A stretch of DNA of 21,188 nucleotides from a bacterium (lineage in GTDB: Bacteria; UBP15; UBA6099; JAJRTR01), in assembly GCA_024278215.1 (NCBI GenBank), contig JAJRTR010000084.1, positions 1 through 21,188 on the forward strand, read 5' to 3'. Under the pieces are notes generated by a model that was given only the letters and a program-made list of their open reading frames with translations, searched no databases and was not told the origin of the DNA. This document shows positions 8,946 to 14,034 of this stretch, in pieces; the stretch's first letter is position 1; each line of letters opens with the position of its first letter. A program made the position numbers and the translations under genes.

Positions 8946-9058
8946 GGAAAATCGCGAGAATGTCCATTCTACTGCATTGTGTTTGTGACTTTTTCCTTTA
9001 TTAATAGGCTTATTATGGTTTTCGTTCAGTCCCTATATAGGCATTCTCACGATTCCGT

Positions 9059-9081
9059 CCCGCATTGGTGAAATATGCGGG
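9059..9081. repeat. Palindromic 23-bp motif, copy 1
   Basis: The arms CCCGCAT and ATGCGGG surround the loop TGGTGAAAT. A copy with one mismatch is at 16581-16603 and a weaker one, in the other orientation, at 13117-13139. Here it directly abuts the transposase remnant, so it may be an IS end or a dispersed extragenic palindrome. Confidence 0.5.
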
Positions 9082-9313
9082 ATGAGCAAGGTGCGCGAGA
9101 GGTTCGGACTCGAATATGTTGTGTTTGTGGGCGACCGAGGCATGATCACGCAAGCACGCATCGAAAAAGAATTTCGCGGCGTGGAGGGGCTGCGGTACTG
9201 CGAGCCCCGCAGATTCGCAACCTCGTGGGCAGCGGTGCCCTGCAACTTTCTTCGACACAACAGACATGGCCGCCATCACATCATCCGATTTACCCGGCGA
9301 ACAGCGACTATGA
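9082..9313 (+). pseudogene. Decayed transposase fragment (IS1634/IS4-like)
   Basis: Pieces of one transposase are spread over three reading frames. VRERFGLEYVVFVGDRGMIT and the following ARIEKEFRGVEGL are in the first frame (9082 to ~9200). LRAPQIRNLVGSGALQLS is in another (~9200-9250). FFDTTDMAAITSSDLPGE is in the third (9248-9313). Together they follow the order I recall for the catalytic region of IS1634-type (IS4 superfamily) transposases, where VGDRGM carries a DDE acidic residue. Both ends are missing and at least two frameshifts are present, so it is inactive. No matching terminal repeats were identified. Confidence 0.7.
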
Positions 9314-9326
9314 TTCTATTACACAT

Positions 9327-9355
9327 AAAAAAAATGCCATCCTGTACAGGATGGC
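9327..9355 (-). terminator. Rho-independent terminator of ftsZ
   Basis: A perfect 20-bp palindrome (GCCATCCTGT/ACAGGATGGC, 9336-9355) is followed on the minus strand by A and then eight T residues (9334-9327). It lies ~48 bp past the ftsZ stop in the right orientation. Confidence 0.9.
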
Positions 9356-9403
9356 AAGAAGGAAGAAAGAAAAGAAGCAAAACGAGCTAATTCACAATGT
9401 TTG

Positions 9404-10501
9404 TCAGTCCTGTCTTGCAGACCTGGGCCTGAAGAAGGAAGGTATGTCCGGATCATTAACAGCAGCCTTTTTCTTCTGCTGTTCCTGAGGTTGAATGTTA
9501 TATGTCTTTGTGCCGGTCTCGGCTTTTGGTATTGTACTCGTCGCGGCTTCACCGAAACCTGTCGCCAGTACGGTGACCCTGATCACTCCCTCTATTGTTT
9601 CATCGACGACAGAGCCGAAAATAATATTTGCGTTTTCGTGCGCTTCATTGGACACGATCTCCGCTGCCGCGTTGACTTCGTGCAGCGTCATGTCGCGACC
9701 GCCTGTGATATTCAGAAGTATACCCTGCGCACCTTTTATCGGCGTGTCCAGAAGAGGACTGTTGATAGCGTTTTCGGCTGCTTCAATCGCCCTGTGCTCG
9801 CCTTTGCCTTCACCGATACCGATTAGGGCAGAACCTGCCCTGGTCATGATTGTTTTAATGTCGGCGAAGTCGAGATTAATAAGGCCGTTAATTGTTATGA
9901 GGTCCGAGATTCCCTGCACGCCCTGCCTGAGAATTTCATCAGCCATCTTGAACGCATCCTTAAGGGCGAGTTTGGGATCGGCGACTTTGAGAAGCTGGTC
10001 GTTTGGAATCACAATCAGCGTATCTACCTTACCTTTGAGGACGGCTATGCCTTCCTCGGCGGTTGTTCTTCTGTGCTTACCCTCGAAGGAGAATGGCTTT
10101 GTGACCACGGCGACAGTAAGCGCCCCGAGTTCTCTTGCGACATCGGCGACGATAGGAGCAGACCCTGTGCCTGTGCCGCCGCCCATGCCGACAGTGATAA
10201 AAACCATGTCGGAGCCCTCGAGTGCCTGTTCGATCTCGTGCTGGCTCTCTTTAGCGGCGGAAAGACCTATGGAGGGATTCGCACCGGCACCGAGCCCGCC
10301 GGTAGTTTTCGGTCCGAGCTGAATCTTATGCCTCACCTTTGAGGAACACAGCGCCTGTGCATCTGTGTTAACAATGTAAAAATCAACTCCGCGAAGCCCC
10401 ATATCTATCATTCTTGTGACAGCATTACCACCGCCGCCGCCTACACCCATGACCCTGATTCTTACGAAGCGATCAATTTCCGGGTTTTGATTCGTTTCCA
10501 T
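9404..10501 (-). CDS. ftsZ: Cell division protein FtsZ
   Basis: FtsZ is the tubulin-like GTPase that polymerises into the Z-ring at mid-cell. The start at ATG 10501 (365 aa) is set by AGGAGG 7 nt upstream; the in-frame ATG at 10534 lies on the other side of that site. Residues include the N-terminal [15 protein letters not shown], the GTP-binding signature [12 protein letters not shown], the T7 catalytic loop [11 protein letters not shown] and the C-terminal peptide [11 protein letters not shown], which binds FtsA and other partners. The unstructured linker is short (~25 residues). It is not next to ftsA, ftsQ or mur genes, which is unusual, and has its own terminator. The leader of ~320 bp has two inverted repeats; no clean sigma70 promoter was found in it. 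Confidence 0.97.
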   Translation of the reverse strand: METNQNPEIDRFVRIRVMGVGGGGGNAVTRMIDMGLRGVDFYIVNTDAQALCSSKVRHKIQLGPKTTGGLGAGANPSIGLSAAKESQHEIEQALEGSDMVFITVGMGGGTGTGSAPIVADVARELGALTVAVVTKPFSFEGKHRRTTAEEGIAVLKGKVDTLIVIPNDQLLKVADPKLALKDAFKMADEILRQGVQGISDLITINGLINLDFADIKTIMTRAGSALIGIGEGKGEHRAIEAAENAINSPLLDTPIKGAQGILLNITGGRDMTLHEVNAAAEIVSNEAHENANIIFGSVVDETIEGVIRVTVLATGFGEAATSTIPKAETGTKTYNIQPQEQQKKKAAVNDPDIPSFFRPRSARQD

Positions 10502-10613
10502 TCCCCCGCCTCCTAACAATTCACAATATTTCATATTTTAATATATAATACATGCTTTATGATTATTTATGTTCTGTAATTCGCTTAAATCGCATACAAC
10601 TTTGTTAGAAATT

Positions 10614-10672
10614 AATTGTATAATCATATACAATTTCCTGTTTTCTGCCTTTCATGATACATGGTGTCATGA
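10614..10672. promoter_or_regulatory. Two operator-like inverted repeats in the ftsZ leader
   Basis: AATTGTATA (10614-10622), a 4-bp centre and TATACAATT (10627-10635) form a perfect 9-bp inverted repeat. Seventeen bp further from ftsZ, TCATGATAC and GTGTCATGA (10652-10672) form another with one mismatch across a 3-bp centre. Both lie 113-171 bp upstream of the ftsZ start in a 323-bp AT-rich gap with no gene. They are candidate protein-binding sites, perhaps for the small DNA-binding proteins encoded next door; that link is inference. Confidence 0.4.
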
Positions 10673-10824
10673 TGTTGACGAAACACAGATAGATTTTCAG
10701 TAGATCATCCCTTTCAAGGTTTCTTAGCTTACTTAAGTCTTAGTGCAATTCTGTAAACAACTCTATTTTTAGTGAACATATTTCTTGACAAAATATTATA
10801 TATTCAGCAGTTCAATCTTTTTGT

Positions 10825-11325
10825 TTATTCACCGCCTGCTGAAAAATTATCCGCAAGCAGCGTTTTTATTCTATGAAAATCTTTCTGATCCTGAGCAATC
10901 TTCTGCTGTGTTACGGAGAGCACCTTTGTAGACATGTCGTACTGAAGTTTTGTCAGGTAATATATGTTGTCGAGAAGTTCCTCCAGCTTTTTTATCTGTT
11001 TTTCAAAAGAGTCCGACTTAGCAATAAGGCTCCTCAAGGCTTCTTCGACATCGAGCGGCTCCCTGTAATCTATATCGACCTCATAGATTTTAGCCAGTTC
11101 CTTGCGAATCTGGTCATTGTCATACTTGTATTCTGTTCTAAACCTCCTGATTGTCTTAAAGACATCTATTGATGTTTTGCTATACCTTTCGAGCCTTCCT
11201 TTCCCTTTACTTTTCAGGAATTCCTTAAAATTATCTCTGTAATTTCTGAGTGTTCCATCAGGAATTCCCATTCCTTCACTGTCAAGAAGTTCCCGAATTT
11301 CTTTTAGCGAATAAAGCTTTTCCAT
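10825..11325 (-). CDS. MerR-like HTH protein with C-terminal coiled coil
   Basis: This 166-aa protein has an N-terminal MerR-type winged-helix segment (YSLKEIRELLDSEGMGIPDG, then TLRNYRDNFKEFL, ~5-36). A helical middle follows (VFKTIRRFRTEYKYDNDQIRKEL, quoted only in part as DNDQIRKEL), and then a long amphipathic helix at ~95-160 rich in Leu/Lys/Glu (FEKQIKKLEELLDNIYYLTK) that looks like a dimerising coiled coil. No metal-binding cysteines are present. It starts 18 bp after the small HTH gene at 11344-11580, so the two form an operon. The ribosome site is weak. It is probably a DNA-binding regulator; its target is unknown, with ftsZ 323 bp downstream an obvious candidate. Confidence 0.7.
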   Translation of the reverse strand: MEKLYSLKEIRELLDSEGMGIPDGTLRNYRDNFKEFLKSKGKGRLERYSKTSIDVFKTIRRFRTEYKYDNDQIRKELAKIYEVDIDYREPLDVEEALRSLIAKSDSFEKQIKKLEELLDNIYYLTKLQYDMSTKVLSVTQQKIAQDQKDFHRIKTLLADNFSAGGE

Positions 11326-11343
11326 TAAGAGAAATCACAATTT

Positions 11344-11580
11344 CTAATTATTGTTTTGAGTTTCCCCTTCATTTTTCGAATCGAGATTGAGGGTTAACTG
11401 GTGAATTTTATCGTGATATTCCTTTACGCGCGCAACATCTTCATCTAACCATACTCTCCAATTACGCCCGTCCCTGTGTTTCACATCGTCGATTTTTTTC
11501 TGTTTAATCCAACGCAGAAGAGTAGATTTATCAACTCCTACAGTGACAGCTACCTGTTTGGTGGTGTACTTATTGTGCAT
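11344..11580 (-). CDS. Small MerR/excisionase-like DNA-binding protein
   Basis: This 78-aa protein is almost entirely a helix-turn-helix of the MerR/excisionase type: YTTKQVAVTVGVDKSTLLRW, then IKQKKIDDVKHRDGRNWRVW, where the R-x-W-RVW segment resembles the wing. A short helix (DEDVARVKEYHDKIHQLTL) and a polar tail follow. It is the first gene of a two-gene unit with the coiled-coil MerR-like protein. It could be an excisionase-like factor from a lost element or a chromosomal regulator. No integrase is nearby, which favours the latter slightly. Confidence 0.7.
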   Translation of the reverse strand: MHNKYTTKQVAVTVGVDKSTLLRWIKQKKIDDVKHRDGRNWRVWLDEDVARVKEYHDKIHQLTLNLDSKNEGETQNNN

Positions 11581-11595
11581 GAGTGAATGTAACCA

Positions 11596-11646
11596 CTATT
11601 ACCTATAGTTAATAGCAATAGTATTCTGTTTATAAAGTTTTGTCAA
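11596..11646 (-). promoter_or_regulatory. Near-consensus promoter and operator-like repeat of the two-HTH operon
   Basis: On the minus strand TTGACA (11646-11641), a 17-bp spacer and TACTAT (11623-11618) precede the 78-aa HTH gene by ~38 bp. Just downstream of the -10 box, CTATTA (11596-11601) and TAATAG (11610-11615) form a perfect 6-bp inverted repeat with an 8-bp centre. A repressor bound there would block initiation, so autoregulation is plausible. Confidence 0.65.
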
Positions 11647-11693
11647 CACCTTTTCAAATGTTTTTATTTATTAGTTATTGTTGGTTATTATTC

Positions 11694-11881
11694 TTATGAG
11701 CCAATTGCAAAATTCTGATTCTGCTGTGGTCGGCTGCTATTGTCCATAGCTGCGTTGTCGGCGCGAAATCGTCCTCGACGTACTCTACAAAAGTACGCCT
11801 GCGAGGATTTTACACCTCCGCCTTACTCTGAACAATTTCGCTCGACCTCGCTATGAACATAATTTTGCAATTGGCTCTTAT
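11694..11881 (+). mobile_element. MITE copy A (180 bp) with TTAT target duplication
   Basis: The element at 11698-11877 begins GAGCCAATTGCAAAATT and ends with the reverse complement AATTTTGCAATTGGCTC. It is flanked by TTAT on both sides (11694-11697, 11878-11881). It is ~93% identical by eye to copy B and is also matched by copy C. It has no ORF, an internal hairpin, and arms that are imperfectly complementary along most of their length, as in fold-back MITEs. Confidence 0.9.
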
Positions 11882-12336
11882 AACGCTCTGTCTCAATCAA
11901 TTGTTGTTACTGCTGCAAATGGGGTAGCAATAGCCTTGAGATTAAAAGTATTGATTTAATTACCATTTAACTATGAAAGATATTGAAATCCATATCAAGT
12001 ATAGTTAAGTATACTTGAAAAATCAATGGTTTTAGATAATTATTGAGCTTTTGTGTATTTTTTATCAAGAAGAAGTCGTCATATCCTGAAAGCCGCGCCC
12101 GCGATGCCTGTTGCCTGGATTCCCGGTTGTGCAGGCACGGGATGATGGATTTATGCGAATTGCAATGTGCCTGACAGCTCCATGTCGATCGCGTGAAACA
12201 GGGGGTACGGCAGAGTTGCTTAATATGTGCTATAACTGTAATGAACGGGTGAATGAAAGACGCTAAAACATTCTGGATGATATGAATTCATGCTATGTTT
12301 GCTAATGTGTGTATTTGTTTCAATGTATTCATAATC
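11882..12336. other. AT-rich spacer without a gene; one inverted repeat
   Basis: No coding region is convincing here on either strand. CAAGTATA (11996-12003) and TATACTTG (12010-12017) form a perfect 8-bp inverted repeat with a 6-bp centre, which looks like an operator but has no gene within 500 bp. A GC-richer patch at ~12085-12150 looks unlike its surroundings and may be decayed sequence of another origin. Confidence 0.35.
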
Positions 12337-12364
12337 TTGACGAAATGGCGGCACAGGGTAGAAT
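12337..12364 (+). promoter_or_regulatory. Candidate promoter of the winged-helix gene
   Basis: TTGACG (12337-12342), a 16-bp spacer and TAGAAT (12359-12364) give a fair sigma70-like promoter; a TATAAT follows at 12370-12375. The leader to the ATG at 12528 would be ~155 nt, which is long and holds nothing recognised. Confidence 0.4.
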
Positions 12365-12527
12365 ATGGATATAATATGGAATCGCAAAACAGATTGTTTG
12401 CCGACGCTTATTTGTATTATTGAAAGATGAGGTGCATCACGTCGTTCAGTATGGCAATAGCTCAAGTGATGGAAGGCAATAAAAGACCGTGATCTTCGCA
12501 ACAGCATCTTAAAAAATGGAGAAAAAC

Positions 12528-12794
12528 ATGTATCTTGAAGATGTGATCGGGAGCAAAACAAAGGTCAGAATACTCTATACGTTATTTTCGAATGAGAACA
12601 GGGCGTTTTTTGAGAAAGAGCTTGCAATAACATGCGGTTCTTCTATTTCCGAGGTCAACAGGCAGATAGTGTCGCTTGTGGAATTCGGGTTGATTCATCA
12701 TTACCGGGAAGGCCGCCTGAAGTTTTACAGGATAAATCCCGCACATTTTCTTTATAAGCCTTTGAAGGATTTATTTCTGGTGTCACTTGACTGA
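12528..12794 (+). CDS. Small winged-helix DNA-binding regulator
   Basis: This 88-aa protein begins at ATG 12528, set by GGAG 6 nt upstream and by the usual family opening (MYLEDVIGSKTKVRILYTLF); the ATG at 12516 overlaps the ribosome site. It is a single winged helix resembling ArsR-like and nucleotidyltransferase-associated regulators: FFEKELAITCGSSISEVNRQ is the HTH, LVEFGLIHHYREGRLKFYRI the wing, and a short C-terminal helix follows (LYKPLKDLFL). No nucleotidyltransferase or other partner is next to it. MITE copy B is inserted exactly at its stop codon. Its function is unknown beyond likely transcriptional control. Confidence 0.78.
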   Translation: MYLEDVIGSKTKVRILYTLFSNENRAFFEKELAITCGSSISEVNRQIVSLVEFGLIHHYREGRLKFYRINPAHFLYKPLKDLFLVSLD

Positions 12795-12974
12795 GCCAAT
12801 TGCAAAATTATGATTCTGCTGCGGTCGGCTGCTATAGTCCATAACTGCGTTGTTGGTATAGAATCGTCCTCGACGTACTCTACAAGTACGCCTGCGAGGA
12901 TTTTACACCTCCGCCTTGCTCTGAACAATTTCGCTCGACCTCGCTACGAGCATAATTTTGCAATTGGCTCGACT
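12789..12974 (+). mobile_element. MITE copy B (178 bp) with GACT target duplication
   Basis: The element at 12793-12970 has the same terminal repeats as copies A and C and is flanked by GACT at 12789-12792 and 12971-12974. It lies in the same orientation as copy A. Its left end supplies the GA of the winged-helix gene's TGA stop; the uninterrupted target (GACTGAG) would give the same stop. Confidence 0.92.
12862..12905. other. Conserved internal hairpin of the MITE
   Basis: GTACT and AGTAC close a small loop. After a short asymmetric bulge, TCCTCG pairs with CGAGGA, and the outer bases extend it. The same structure is kept in copies A (around 11790) and C (around 16830), so it is a feature of the family. 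Confidence 0.5.
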
Positions 12975-13074
12975 GAGATTTCATAAATTTCGTAGTTCCT
13001 CGAAATGTTGTTGCAGCACAAGACTACTGTTTACAGCCAATCCTCAAAGATGTTGAGCACCCGGCCATATATAA

Positions 13075-13103
13075 TTGACATTGATGTGTTAAAAAAATAG
13101 AAT
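13075..13103 (+). promoter_or_regulatory. Strong sigma70-like promoter of the methyltransferase-like/GH2-like pair
   Basis: TTGACA (13075-13080), exactly 17 bp, then TAGAAT (13098-13103). Transcription would begin near 13110, giving a ~75-nt leader before the TTG at 13186. The rest of the 12975-13185 gap holds the weak palindromic copy at 13117-13139 and nothing else recognised. Confidence 0.7.
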
Positions 13104-13116
13104 ATCGAAGTGTTGG

Positions 13117-13139
13117 TCCGCATATTTCGCCGTTGCAGG
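13117..13139 (-). repeat. Palindromic 23-bp motif, weak copy 3
   Basis: Read on the minus strand, 18 of 23 positions match the motif at 9059-9081, including 13 of 14 through the CCGCATATTTC(A/G)CC side. It lies in the leader of the methyltransferase-like gene. With five mismatches it may be coincidence. Confidence 0.3.
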
Positions 13140-13185
13140 CAAAAAAGCGAGCGGAAGAGCTCATGATCCTGGTGGTCCTAAGAGA

Positions 13186-14034
13186 TTGTTTATTCCTGTT
13201 GACGACAATATAGTAGCCGGCTGGGACGTGATAGGCAGAGCGGTCGAGGAGAAAGACGGGAAGCTGATAAGGGAAAAGGTTCGAGAGATAGAGGTGTGTG
13301 GAGCGAGTGCGCTGAATGTGAGCGGCGCAATGAGTGACGGAGACGAGTTTGAGGCGCTTTGCCGGCTTTTATCGAATATATGTGAGGTGAGCGAACTTCC
13401 GGTGTCGCTGGATTCCGCCGAGCCGGGGATACTGGAAGCTGCGACGGAACATTACCTTGAGAAGAGCGGAAAAAACATACCGGAGACGACAGTTGGCGAC
13501 GGGGTTCCGTGGCTTATATACAATTCGATAACTGCTGAGAAACGTAAGTACGATGGTGTGTTGCCGTTGATTCACAAGTATAGAGCGTCGGTGATAGCGC
13601 TTACGCTTGATGGTGGAGGGATGCCGGTTGGAGCGCAAAAGCGTGTGGAAATTGCGATGGAACTTGTGGGCAGGCTGAGGGAAGACGGGATAGGAGAGGA
13701 GCGGATATTTGTTGATCCGCTGGTGATGCCGACGGCGGTCGACACGAGACATGGAGTTTCGATAATCGAAGCAGTCCGAAAGATAAGGGAAACATATAGA
13801 GGAATACATATAACGTGCGGATTATCCAACGTATCGCACGGGTTGCCGTCGCGGCGGATATTGAACAGGACGTTCCTGGCGATGCTGGCGGCGGTGGGGC
13901 TTGATTCGGCGATACTTGATACGACGGATAAACTGCTGATGGGAACGATAGCAGCGGCGCAGGCGCTTGCGGGAAACGATCCGTATTGCGCTGAATATAT
14001 CGCCGCATACCGCAGCGGGAAGTTTGACTTCTAG
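13186..14034 (+). CDS. Pterin-binding methyltransferase homologue (AcsE/MtrH-like)
   Basis: This 282-aa protein is a TIM-barrel pterin-binding domain of the dihydropteroate synthase superfamily, closest by motif to methyltetrahydrofolate:corrinoid methyltransferases. Those enzymes move the methyl of methyl-H4folate to a corrinoid protein. Family landmarks are SLDSAEPGILEA (~78-90), YNSITAEK, VDPLVMPT, and GLSNVSHGLPSRRILNRTFL (~215-234) with the conserved Asn and Asp kept. Two positions that I recall as pterin ligands look changed: LDxN-type reads LNVSG, and DSTN-type reads DSAE. The N-terminus FIPVDDNIVAG replaces the usual IIGERING. The start is uncertain: TTG 13186 is the only start codon in this frame after the promoter. 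No corrinoid protein or CODH/ACS gene is nearby. It overlaps the GH2-like gene by 11 bp. Confidence 0.78.
   Translation: MFIPVDDNIVAGWDVIGRAVEEKDGKLIREKVREIEVCGASALNVSGAMSDGDEFEALCRLLSNICEVSELPVSLDSAEPGILEAATEHYLEKSGKNIPETTVGDGVPWLIYNSITAEKRKYDGVLPLIHKYRASVIALTLDGGGMPVGAQKRVEIAMELVGRLREDGIGEERIFVDPLVMPTAVDTRHGVSIIEAVRKIRETYRGIHITCGLSNVSHGLPSRRILNRTFLAMLAAVGLDSAILDTTDKLLMGTIAAAQALAGNDPYCAEYIAAYRSGKFDF

Noticed and set aside
9075-9488. 137-codon plus-strand frame as an intact gene
   Set aside because: Only its middle is transposase-like; the rest is out-of-frame debris, the ftsZ terminator and antisense of ftsZ.
10785-10815. Plus-strand TTGACA as a promoter between ftsZ and the HTH operon
   Set aside because: No -10 box at proper spacing and no plus-strand gene downstream.
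12220-12561. Minus-strand open frame of 113 codons
   Set aside because: Low-complexity His/Ser/Phe composition, overlaps the 5' end of the winged-helix gene and its candidate promoter, no domain seen.
11694-12974. MITE copies A and B as ends of a composite transposon carrying the winged-helix gene
   Set aside because: Each copy has its own distinct 4-bp target duplication (TTAT and GACT), so they inserted separately.
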